NCBI GenBank assembly: GCA_020426485.1
Contig: JAGQPY010000011.1
Location: forward strand, 1 to 33,203
Reading direction: 5' to 3'
DNA: 33,203 nucleotides
From: Planctomycetaceae bacterium
Lineage (GTDB): Bacteria; Planctomycetota; Planctomycetia; Planctomycetales; Planctomycetaceae
The notes under the pieces are model-generated. The model saw only the letters and a program-made list of their open reading frames with translations. It was not told where the DNA came from and did no database searches. Below, in pieces: positions 18,060 to 25,761 of this stretch. Position numbers and translations under genes: made by a program. Numbering within the stretch: position 1 is the stretch's first letter; every line of letters begins with the position of its first letter.

Positions 18060-18806
18060 TCTGAAAGTTGCGTTCGTCACCCGGCACAGTTCCGTCCGCA
18101 AAGGACTCCGCGCGAATAAAGTCGCTCTGGTGCCTTTAGATTCAAAGATGGCGGAACGCACACTGGCCCGAAAGAACCTTGAATTCCGGAAGGCTTGTTC
18201 TTCAATGGACACAGAATCCTCCGTCGACACGTGGCTCTGATGCCGAAGGCACGACCAAAGCACACCTGAAAACTAAGAACAGTTCTGCCAGTTGTCGGTT
18301 TGCAGCCAGATGGAGGATGACGTTCAGCAGGAATCTGAGTCATCAAATCCGGAAGTGGCCAGAGGGTGGGTGAGTGACGAACTGACCGAGGCGGGACAAG
18401 GAACCATGTGAATATGAGTTCGACAAGCCAATGGCACAACATGACTCGCGGTGAGTCCGCTGATTCGGTCAACATCGATGCCGAAGGCCGCGATCGATTT
18501 CCACTTCCACAGTTTACTGCGATCTTTTCAGAAACGCGACCAGGAATTGATGATGCAGCAGTGTTTGACTTCATCTGCCGGAATTTCTGCATCAAAACCA
18601 GCGAAATCGGTCCGGTGGCCCGAAACCTGTGTCATCATTCGGGACGGCGACAGCGTGCCGACGTCGGACTTCCGCAAGTGAACCCGGAGATGGCTGGATC
18701 AGGCCTGCGTGGCCGATCGAGCGTTCAAACGGCGTCACCGCATGTTTTGGATCGTCGCATCGTCCCCTGGAATTCCGTTTGAACTGCAGAGAAGAGTCGT
18801 CAGGTC
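18060..18806. other. Divergent intergenic region between the DUF1549/DUF1553 gene and mnmA
   Basis: This 0.75-kb stretch should hold the promoters of two divergent genes. Its left ~200 bp may instead be the N-terminal extension of the DUF1549/DUF1553 protein. Open frames of 124 codons (+, 18408-18782) and 172 codons (-, 18077-18595) exist. Neither has a ribosome-binding site, a recognisable domain or gene-like composition, so neither is called. No RNA gene was recognised. Confidence 0.4.
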
Positions 18807-19955
18807 ATGTCAAAGAAGCGAGTCGTCCTGGCCATGAGTGGCGGTGTGGACAGTTCTGCCGCTGCTGTGCTGCTTCATCGTCAGGGCTACGAAGTCATTG
18901 GGCTGTTCATGAGATCCGGCGAAGAACCAGGCAGCACCTGTGCGGTCGATACGCCGTCGCTGCTGCCCATCGTCAACGCTCCGGCTCACAAACAGGGTTG
19001 CTGCAGCGCTGAAGATGCGTCAGATGCCAGGCGAGTGGCCGACCAGTTGGGCATCCCGTTTCACTCACTGAATTTTCGTGATTCGTTTCAGCGAATCAAA
19101 GATTATTTCGCGGACGAGTACTTCGCCGGTCGAACTCCGAATCCCTGCGTGCAGTGCAACAACTGGCTGAAGTTTGGAAAGCTGTGGGACTTCGCTCTGC
19201 AGGTCGGTGCTGATCATATCGCCACCGGACATTACGCCAGAATTCTGCGCGATTCTGCATCCGGACAGTTCACGCTTCATTGCGGACGCGATCCTCGGAA
19301 AGATCAGTCCTATGTGTTGTTCGGAATCCGCCGTGAACTCCTCAGCAGGATCCTGCTGCCCATCGGCGATTATCAAAAGCCGGACATCCGCAGTCTTGCG
19401 GAAGAAGCAGGTCTGCGTGTTGCGACAAAGAAGGACAGCTACGAAATCTGTTTTGTTCCCAACGATGACTACGTGGGGTTTCTGCATCGATATCGCGACA
19501 TCGGTGACACCAGCGGAGACTTCGTGGATACGTCAGGGCGAATTCTGGGACAGCACCCCGGTTATGAGCGATTCACGATCGGACAGCGAAAGGGGCTGGG
19601 AATCACGTTTGGTGAACCACGATTTGTTGTGCGAGTTGATGCGGCCAGTCGTCAGGTGGTTCTGGGGACCCGAGAGGAACTACAGACCACAACCATTCAC
19701 ATCAACGGAATGAACTGGCTGGTTGAACGTCCTCAGGAATCATTCCGCTGCGAAGTGAAAGCTCGCTACCAGCAGCAGTCTCGACCATCGACGGTGCGGC
19801 TCAACGCAGACGGAACCGCTTCCATCACTCTGGATGAGCCTCTGAACGGGGTCGCCCCCGGTCAGGCGGCTGTCCTGTATCACGGTGATCAGGTTCTGGG
19901 TGGCGGCTGGATCATGTCTCCCGAGCCGTCGCCACAGAATGCTGTGGCGACGTGA
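18807..19955 (+). CDS. mnmA: tRNA-specific 2-thiouridylase
   Basis: This is a 382-residue cytoplasmic enzyme that adds sulfur to U34 of Lys, Glu and Gln tRNAs using ATP and a persulfide relay. The ATP-pyrophosphatase loop S-G-G-V-D-S-S is at 11-17. The nucleophile Cys lies in N-P-C114-V-Q-C-N and the second catalytic Cys in Y-E-I-C215-F-V. G-H-Y-A-R (141-145), K-D-Q-S-Y-V-L-F (165-172) and G-Q-R-K-G-L-G complete the signature. Compared with the well-studied enzyme there is a short insertion at about 38-64, before the G-C-C-S-A-E-D-A-S-D-A-R-R-V-A element. The gene is single and divergent from the DUF1549/DUF1553 gene. Its last codons and stop form a hairpin (19927-19952), and it converges on the epimerase gene 34 bp away. 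Confidence 0.97.
   Translation: MSKKRVVLAMSGGVDSSAAAVLLHRQGYEVIGLFMRSGEEPGSTCAVDTPSLLPIVNAPAHKQGCCSAEDASDARRVADQLGIPFHSLNFRDSFQRIKDYFADEYFAGRTPNPCVQCNNWLKFGKLWDFALQVGADHIATGHYARILRDSASGQFTLHCGRDPRKDQSYVLFGIRRELLSRILLPIGDYQKPDIRSLAEEAGLRVATKKDSYEICFVPNDDYVGFLHRYRDIGDTSGDFVDTSGRILGQHPGYERFTIGQRKGLGITFGEPRFVVRVDAASRQVVLGTREELQTTTIHINGMNWLVERPQESFRCEVKARYQQQSRPSTVRLNADGTASITLDEPLNGVAPGQAAVLYHGDQVLGGGWIMSPEPSPQNAVAT
19927..19952. terminator. Hairpin overlapping the end of mnmA
   Basis: An 11-bp perfect stem (19927-19937 with 19942-19952) encloses a 4-nt loop. It is formed by the last codons of mnmA, and the stop follows directly at 19953-19955. There is no T-run, so rho-independent termination is doubtful. 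It sits between convergent genes and could act as a 3'-end stabiliser or bidirectional stop. Confidence 0.5.
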
Positions 19956-19989
19956 GTTGCCCACCACACCAGCAGCAAGTGGTTCTGTT

Positions 19990-21600
19990 TTATGCGGCAC
20001 GCTTCAGGAACTGAGCTGTCGCGGGCATGTCTTCGGCTTCCGTGCGAACGGCAGGCGTCGGAAATTTCAGAACCTGCAGGCCGTATTCCTTCATTTGCAG
20101 CGAATTGCTGTAAATCGGATCGCGCCAGTCGCCCAGACGACCGCTGCGAACCGCCACAATCATTTCCCGGACGCCTTCGGAAACGTCGATGCTGGCCTGA
20201 AATCCCAGGGTTCGACGGATTTTGTCGAATGAGACGCGGTAGCTTCGCGGGTCGCTGTTGTCGCGAGATTCAATGATCTGAGTGCCGGGCACGTGAGCCG
20301 CAATCATCTGGCCCAGTTCACTGATGGTGTAGTTCTGACTTTCGTCGCCCACGTTGAAGACCTGACATCCGACCAGGTGCAGCGGAGCTTCCAGAGACAT
20401 CCGACAGGCTCGTGCCATGTCGCGAACGTGGATGAATGGACGCGCGTAGTGTCCGTTGAAGACAGAAATCTTTCCGTCGGTCACGGCCTGAGCACTGAAC
20501 AGGTTGGCCACCAGGTCAAAACGCGGTCGGTGCGACAGACCATAGGCCGTTCCGAAACGCAGCATGGTTGGCTGAAACAGTTCATCGGCCGTCTCACGCA
20601 GCGCCTGTTCGGCATCAATCTTCGTTGTGGCGTACAGCGAAACCGGGTTCAGCTTGCCTGTCTCCGTGATGGCTGAAACGCCGTCAGAAGCTCCATAAAC
20701 ACTGCACGTGGACGCGAAGACGAAACGCGAAATTCCGTTCGCTCGAGCCATCTGAGCCATCATTCGAGCGGCCTGATAGTTCACTGCGATGGTGGTGACT
20801 TCGTCGATGGCACAGGCCGGATCTCCCACGATTGCCGCCAGATGCACCACGGCATCCATGTCTCGCAACGCGCGAGTCACGTGTTCAATATTACGGAAGT
20901 CTCCTTTTTGAACCTGTAGCCGTCGGTTGCCTAACAGGTCCTGAAGAGGCTCCAGACCGAAAAGCTGGAGGTCAAGTACGCGAACAAAGTATCCCGCGTC
21001 CAGAAGTTGTCGGACCAGTTCCGATCCCACATATCCTGCTCCACCAACGACCAGCACCGATTCAATATGAGATACGCCGCGAGCCTGTTCGCGAGGAATC
21101 AGTTGAAGCCATGAGGAAACCGAACGGCGACTGACACGGGTCAGGGACAGGGCGACAAACAACATTGACCACGCGGGCACTGCCAGTTCTATGGCCGCCA
21201 GTGCTCGCCCGAGTACCAACCAGCCGAACAGTACCTGAAGAAACAGACCGGCAAAGCAGGACTTTGCAGCGGCTACCAGTCGTTCCTGGATTCGCCCGCT
21301 CGGCATGGGGCGATAGAAGCCGGTGACCGCCAACAGCCCAATGGCCGTCACACCAAACCAAATGGCATTGATCAGGTAATTGGAGTTGATTCTTTCGACG
21401 ACAGATCCGATCGGATCGGATGACGCCAACTGCCGCACGGCCAGAAGTCGGCACAGACACGCAGCGATCAGCACCAGGTTGGCAACGACAAAGTCAATCG
21501 CCATTCTGGAAGTGATCGATCGGACGGACGCGGAGCCGAAAATCCGAAAACGCAACGAACTACCCACCGAGCTGGTAGTGGAACGAGGTTTTTCAGCCAC
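19990..21600 (-). CDS. Membrane-anchored NAD-dependent sugar-nucleotide epimerase/dehydratase
   Basis: This is 536 residues from a GTG at 21600, chosen because GAAGGG lies 7 nt upstream; the frame is open to 21669. The N-terminal third has about four hydrophobic segments (roughly 35-55, 77-95, 113-131, 137-155), like the membrane part of polysaccharide-biosynthesis sugar transferases and CapD/FlaA1 proteins. From about 182 an extended short-chain dehydrogenase begins: NAD-binding G-G-A-G-Y-V-G (186-192), D-x-x-D near the adenine site, H-L-A-A, the catalytic S-T-C-S-V-Y-G (297-303) and Y-A-T-T-K (323-327), then R-P-F-I-H-V-R-D. The catalytic Tyr and Lys are intact, so it is probably active on an NDP-sugar for envelope or exopolysaccharide synthesis; the exact sugar is unknown. 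No glycosyltransferase genes adjoin it. It converges with mnmA. Confidence 0.88.
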   Translation of the reverse strand: MAEKPRSTTSSVGSSLRFRIFGSASVRSITSRMAIDFVVANLVLIAACLCRLLAVRQLASSDPIGSVVERINSNYLINAIWFGVTAIGLLAVTGFYRPMPSGRIQERLVAAAKSCFAGLFLQVLFGWLVLGRALAAIELAVPAWSMLFVALSLTRVSRRSVSSWLQLIPREQARGVSHIESVLVVGGAGYVGSELVRQLLDAGYFVRVLDLQLFGLEPLQDLLGNRRLQVQKGDFRNIEHVTRALRDMDAVVHLAAIVGDPACAIDEVTTIAVNYQAARMMAQMARANGISRFVFASTCSVYGASDGVSAITETGKLNPVSLYATTKIDAEQALRETADELFQPTMLRFGTAYGLSHRPRFDLVANLFSAQAVTDGKISVFNGHYARPFIHVRDMARACRMSLEAPLHLVGCQVFNVGDESQNYTISELGQMIAAHVPGTQIIESRDNSDPRSYRVSFDKIRRTLGFQASIDVSEGVREMIVAVRSGRLGDWRDPIYSNSLQMKEYGLQVLKFPTPAVRTEAEDMPATAQFLKRAA

Positions 21601-21642
21601 AGATTTGCCCTTCAACTCAAATACCGGGATTTCACCGCGACA

Positions 21643-21671
21643 ACGACGCCACACATAACGACGCCACACAT
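21643..21671. repeat. Two tandem copies of a 15-nt unit upstream of the epimerase start
   Basis: The unit A-C-G-A-C-G-C-C-A-C-A-C-A-T-A occurs at 21643-21657 and again at 21658-21672, differing only in the last base. It lies just before the chosen epimerase start and would encode a duplicated V-W-R-R-Y/C if the longer frame were translated. It is probably a slippage duplication in the leader; a role as an operator is possible but unsupported. Confidence 0.6.
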
Positions 21672-21672
21672 G

Positions 21673-22007
21673 GGGTCAGATGCTGGAGAAAGACGCCCAG
21701 TTCGGTCTGTCTTTTCCGGGACGCATTCGGCGAATACATCCGTGACGTTACTGGCGACGCAGGACAAGTGGCAGATCAGTTTCTGCCGATTGCCGTTAAA
21801 ATCACACCGCGTGGCGGATAGTCACGGTGAGAGAATTGAAGAGTCGGCGACAATTGCCACGAGAACCATCCCTTGCGCACTTTCGCCACGGTCCGGTTCG
21901 GCAGTTCGTGCCGAGAACTTTCATTCGAAGAAGGTTGCGAGGCGAAGGATCGCCGTCAGCAGGATGTTTGGGCCGCGGACTGACCGAGGCGCAATGACAC
22001 GGGCGGC
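21673..22007. other. Intergenic region between DUF5009 and epimerase genes
   Basis: About 335 bp lie between two - strand genes. I see no convincing gene, RNA or terminator. It must contain the epimerase promoter unless the two genes share a transcript. Confidence 0.4.
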
Positions 22008-23453
22008 TCAGATTCGGACAAAGTAGCGATGGCGATACATCCAGAAAGCAACCAGCCAGAAGACGGCAAAAACCAAGGTTGGCATCACGATGGCGCCAAT
22101 GCTCTGTGAGTCCAGGACCGCCGGGCCAGAGAAGTAAGTCAGCAGACCACCAAAGTGCTTTTCGACAATCTGTGTTGCAACCCATGGCCGCAAAAGTTGT
22201 CCCATCATGTACATCACGATGGAGTTCATCCCCACAACCACCAGGGGAAACGCCAGCCGCCGAAGCGGCAGAACATCAAACAGCAGATAGAAAACTGCAA
22301 GCATCCAGATAACATAACCGCCACTGAACAGCACCCACGATGGTGTCCAGATTCGTTTGACAATCGGGCAAACCGTGTGATGGGCGATGATCCCGGCCGC
22401 GAAACAGGCAGCTCCCATCACAAGCAGTGATGCAATCATCCGACCGGAACTGCGCCCGGACAACAGAATCTGACCGCAGAAAAGCCCCAGCAGCATTGTG
22501 GCAATGGATGGCACAAAGTTCAGAGTGACATAGCCTCCCGGATTGTGCGTGTACTTCTGTTTCTCGGAAAACAGCCATTGCCGCAACAGTCCTGGAGCAC
22601 GGACTTCCGGATCCGCTCCAACTGAATCTGCTGCAGCGGGCGAATCACTCGTGCCGGGTTCAGGCGTCGCTTCCGGGGACCGAAGCAGGTTCAGGAACCA
22701 CACATCAAAGAAGTGCCCCGCGTTGCCATTTTTGCTCCACGGAGCGAACCGCCCCAAATAGACTTCGCCTTTCTCCGTCGACGCAGCAACGGCTGAATAA
22801 TCGAAGTCTGCGGGAGGAGGATTCATTACAAAGAACCCCCAGTAAGCCACCAGAATTGCCGTGAACGTGGCAAGCTGTATCTCAAGGCTCCGGTCCAGCA
22901 GCACCCAGAGAAAGAAATATCCCAGCCCGATCTGCGCAAGGACGTTTGTGAAGATCCAGTTGGTGTGCTCAGAACGCAGCGAATACAAAAACACGCCCAT
23001 CAAGGTCAGAACGACGGCTCTGATGAACGCATGCAGAGTTCGACGCAGATCACTGCTGCCCATAGCCTGTCGACGGACGTTGCTGAACGGCATCGCGACG
23101 CCCACCATGAACATAAAAGCAGGTTGGATCAGATCCCAGAATGAAACTCCTCCCCAGCCAAAGATGCTCTGCCACGCGGGATGCTCAAAGTGAAACCGCA
23201 ATCGCTGAAACGTGCCGTAGCTCCACGACTGCCAGACGGCGTTGTCTTCCGCCAGATCCGCAAAGGCAGCAATTCCGAATCCGTTGGCAGCCAGCATGGT
23301 CATGATGAAGCCACGATAGGCATCCAGCGACACCAATCGCTTTCCGGCGCTTGGATTCAGCACCACTTCCTCAGGTGCTGTGCCGTTTGGAGCCGGCGCA
23401 GTTAACGAATCCTTCGCAGGTGCCGGTTCCCTGAGACGATATGTTCTGCCCAT
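22008..23453 (-). CDS. DUF5009 / HGSNAT-like multi-pass membrane acyltransferase homologue
   Basis: This is a 481-residue multi-pass membrane protein. The opening L-V-S-L-D-A-Y-R-G-F (about 40-49) is the hallmark of the acyltransferase-3/heparan-alpha-glucosaminide N-acetyltransferase (YeiB/DUF5009) superfamily. About ten hydrophobic segments follow, including one with W-G-G-V-S-F-W-D-L-I-Q-P-A-F-M-F-M-V-G-V-A. A large soluble loop (about 230-300, with W-F-L-N-L-L-R-S) separates the halves. The family moves acyl groups across a membrane onto sugars, and members of this sort are common in planctomycetes with an untested substrate. The start could be the ATG at 23453 (used) or the GTG at 23468; GAAAG upstream slightly favours the ATG. 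It lies downstream of the AP2 gene on the same strand across a ~230-bp gap. Confidence 0.85.
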   Translation of the reverse strand: MGRTYRLREPAPAKDSLTAPAPNGTAPEEVVLNPSAGKRLVSLDAYRGFIMTMLAANGFGIAAFADLAEDNAVWQSWSYGTFQRLRFHFEHPAWQSIFGWGGVSFWDLIQPAFMFMVGVAMPFSNVRRQAMGSSDLRRTLHAFIRAVVLTLMGVFLYSLRSEHTNWIFTNVLAQIGLGYFFLWVLLDRSLEIQLATFTAILVAYWGFFVMNPPPADFDYSAVAASTEKGEVYLGRFAPWSKNGNAGHFFDVWFLNLLRSPEATPEPGTSDSPAAADSVGADPEVRAPGLLRQWLFSEKQKYTHNPGGYVTLNFVPSIATMLLGLFCGQILLSGRSSGRMIASLLVMGAACFAAGIIAHHTVCPIVKRIWTPSWVLFSGGYVIWMLAVFYLLFDVLPLRRLAFPLVVVGMNSIVMYMMGQLLRPWVATQIVEKHFGGLLTYFSGPAVLDSQSIGAIVMPTLVFAVFWLVAFWMYRHRYFVRI

Positions 23454-23682
23454 GTCGTGATCTTTCACCGGGTGTCAGCGAGCCCACGGTTTCCTGTCCA
23501 CAGGCTGAACACCCGCTCCGAAAACCTGAACCGCCGAAACGGCCACTGGTGACCAGACGATATCACAGCGGCAGCAGGAAACAAATTGACCGGCCGCACG
23601 GCAAATGTGTCAATCGAGCACCCAAAGGGTCACGCCGCTGGAAGGAAGGAATTGTGATGCCGTGAAAAATCCATCAACACCG

Positions 23683-24165
23683 TCAGTCCTGCATTTCTTC
23701 GACGCCCTGGCGACGAGCCTCAACGGCCATTCTTCTGGCCTGCACGAAGCCGTATTTCCGAACAGAAAACCGGCGAGTCCGCCGCTGGCCAGGTGCCGGG
23801 CTCCATTGAGCTTCCCAGAAGGCATAGGTCTGCGTTTTTGCCCCTCGCGTATCCTGAACCTCGGTATACCGCACTCCCACGACGCCGGATCGATTGGACC
23901 TTCGCTTCGTTGTCGCTCTGTCCCTTCGGCTGTATTTCCGGTGAGCAAGCTTCTCGATCAGAGAATCGCGGAATGCCCGAGCCGCAAGCAAAGCGGCTTT
24001 CTTTCCGCCGTGGACGCCGTCACTGAACAATTTGCAGTACAGACGTCGCTGTCGCATCAGGCGAACTTCGTAGCCGCGTGTATGCCCGCATTCGATACGG
24101 GAAATGTTGCGATTGACGGATCTGGAGGTGTTGAAGGCAGAAACACCCTGAGAGGAGCTTTTCAT
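23683..24165 (-). CDS. Small protein with two AP2/ERF-like DNA-binding domains
   Basis: This is a 160-residue, strongly basic protein. Residues about 20-72 read I-S-R-I-x5-R-G-Y-E-V-R, then L-Y-C-K-L-F-S-D-G and G-G-K-K-A-A-L-L-A-A-R-A-F-R-D. Residues about 93-152 read S-G-V-V-G-V-R-Y, then F-W-E-A-Q-W, R-R-F-S-V-R-K-Y-G and A-R-R-M-A-V-E-A-R-R. Both follow the AP2 pattern of three strands with aromatic and arginine positions, then an amphipathic helix with A-A-R-x-Y/F or an equivalent. AP2 is best known from plant transcription factors and, in bacteria and phages, from HNH homing endonucleases. No HNH motif is present, so a stand-alone DNA-binding role (regulator or remnant of a mobile element) is inferred. 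No clear ribosome-binding site precedes the ATG at 24165. A terminator lies just upstream, so it needs its own promoter. Confidence 0.72.
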   Translation of the reverse strand: MKSSSQGVSAFNTSRSVNRNISRIECGHTRGYEVRLMRQRRLYCKLFSDGVHGGKKAALLAARAFRDSLIEKLAHRKYSRRDRATTKRRSNRSGVVGVRYTEVQDTRGAKTQTYAFWEAQWSPAPGQRRTRRFSVRKYGFVQARRMAVEARRQGVEEMQD

Positions 24166-24183
24166 TGCTGACGCGTCGCTTCC

Positions 24184-24210
24184 AAAAAATCAGGACGCCA
24201 AGACGTCCTG
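24184..24210 (-). terminator. Rho-independent terminator downstream of the squalene-cyclase-like gene
   Basis: Read on the - strand, a 7-bp perfect stem (24204-24210 with 24191-24197) with a 6-nt loop is followed by A and six T. It is about 225 nt past the stop of the 24437 gene and just before the AP2 start. It separates those two transcription units. Confidence 0.65.
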
Positions 24211-24436
24211 CAGAAGAAATCATCGCATCAGTCGACGGAAGAAAATAAATCACCTGGCCCAATCTCCGGCACGACTGAACGTCACTTTGTCTGACGCGTG
24301 CCCATCGAGATCGCTGCCGGCAACCCGCCAGAAATCCGGAAAGAATTTTTTGAAACGCAGAAGACCGTCAAAATGCTGAAAAAACCGGACAATCAACGCC
24401 CGAACGCTGTTTGCACAGCTGGCGGAAACACGCGAT

Positions 24437-25585
24437 CTACCTCTGATAGATGGGCAGGTAATGATATTTGACGGAAAGCGTCAGAATCGCCATCGACGTC
24501 GCGTAAACACGTCCGAGGCCTCGTTCGGAACCATTCTGAGCCAGCCAGGCTCCGTTGCCCTCTTGCTGGCTGAACAGCATTTCCTGAACCAGCTTCTGCG
24601 ACTGCTCCGAATACTGTCCACCACGCTGGTACATGCCCTGAGCGTAGTAGTAAGTTCCATACGAACAGAATCTCTCGTTCCACTTGGGAGGATGTTCACT
24701 CAACCAATCCGCCGCTCCGGCGACGAGCGGTGATTCATATTCTCCGCAAACCTGCATCGCCAGAAGTCCGGCGGCCGTCATCGCAAATGTGGGGTGAGTA
24801 TGATGAGGCTCATAGCAGAAGCCGCTGGCTTTTTTGTCCGGCTGACCGTCCGGATCCAGTGGTGATGCATAGGACCGCTTCAGGTATTCGACCGCTTCAT
24901 CAATCGCGGTGGAAGGCACCTGCAGCCCGTCATTCCTGGCAGATCGAAGTGCCATCAACTGCCAGACGGAAACTGACAGGTCGGCGTCCCGGGAATCCGG
25001 CGTATACCTCCAACCGCCACGAAACTGAGGTGGCTTGTCTTCCTTCTGTGAACTCAGAATGACGTCGATCGCCTTCTCGCAGCGATCAAGAACCAACTGA
25101 TCAAGTTCCGGTTCGTTGGTCATTCCCAGCAATTCCGTCAACATCAGAGTGATGATGCCGTGGCCATACATCCGAGAACCGTCTTTGCCTCCGTAGTAGC
25201 CCTTGTCGTCACAGCGGTCATCACGAAGCACAAACTGCAGTGCCTTCCGCATCGCGCGGCCTTCCGGAGTTGGTTCTCCGGGCTGAACACCGACACTGGC
25301 CATCGCCATCACGGCCAGAGCCGTCATCGTGGTGTCGTGCTGGTTTTCAACAATCGCACCATCGTCTCGCTGTTGAGTCAGCAGGTAGGCCACCGCTCGC
25401 TCCACCGCAACGTCTGTGGCATCCTTTTGAAATGGATCCGCCGGAGCACCGTCCGAATCAGTGTTCGTCTGTACCGCTTTCGTCTGTACCGCATTTTCCT
25501 GCGCTGCAACTGTCGAAGACCACAGGAATGCGGCACACCCCAGCAGCACAGGCATTGTTCGAACGCTTTTGATCACTCGAAACAT
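24437..25585 (-). CDS. Secreted prenyltransferase/squalene-cyclase-repeat protein
   Basis: This is a 382-residue protein starting at ATG 25585; a TTG three codons earlier is an alternative. Residues about 8-28 form a Sec signal peptide (hydrophobic, ending V-A-A-Q), so it is exported. The mature part has repeated helical segments of the alpha/alpha-barrel family shared by squalene cyclases and prenyltransferases: [41 protein letters not shown] and [10 protein letters not shown]. It lacks the D-x-D-D-T-A catalytic motif of squalene-hopene cyclases, so it is probably not a cyclase. Export also suggests a binding or structural role. It follows the DUF4175-like gene by about 175 bp on the same strand, a common association in planctomycetes. 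A 15-nt duplication (25464-25493) doubles A-V-Q-T near the mature N-terminus. Confidence 0.85.
   Translation of the reverse strand: MFRVIKSVRTMPVLLGCAAFLWSSTVAAQENAVQTKAVQTNTDSDGAPADPFQKDATDVAVERAVAYLLTQQRDDGAIVENQHDTTMTALAVMAMASVGVQPGEPTPEGRAMRKALQFVLRDDRCDDKGYYGGKDGSRMYGHGIITLMLTELLGMTNEPELDQLVLDRCEKAIDVILSSQKEDKPPQFRGGWRYTPDSRDADLSVSVWQLMALRSARNDGLQVPSTAIDEAVEYLKRSYASPLDPDGQPDKKASGFCYEPHHTHPTFAMTAAGLLAMQVCGEYESPLVAGAADWLSEHPPKWNERFCSYGTYYYAQGMYQRGGQYSEQSQKLVQEMLFSQQEGNGAWLAQNGSERGLGRVYATSMAILTLSVKYHYLPIYQR
25464..25493. repeat. In-frame 15-nt tandem duplication in the squalene-cyclase-like gene
   Basis: TTCGTCTGTACCGC occurs at 25464-25477 and 25479-25492 with a 15-nt period. It encodes a doubled A-V-Q-T-K/N unit just after the signal peptide, a tolerant linker position. 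It is likely a replication-slippage product. Confidence 0.7.
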
Positions 25586-25761
25586 GTATCTCAACCAATA
25601 TGACCGAATGTGAAGCCCCTTCAGCGGCTACAGAATGCTGTCTGCCTCGGAAGGCCTTAATTTTCGTCCACATGTCCCCGAAGAACTACCTGAAAGACAG
25701 TCTGCTGAACCCACAGATTGCCCAGTCCTTCGCCAGTCCGGAGGAGAACACCGTCGGCCGT

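Noticed and set aside
18408-18782. 124-codon + strand open frame before mnmA
   Set aside because: No ribosome-binding site, no domain, and amino-acid usage unlike the neighbouring genes.
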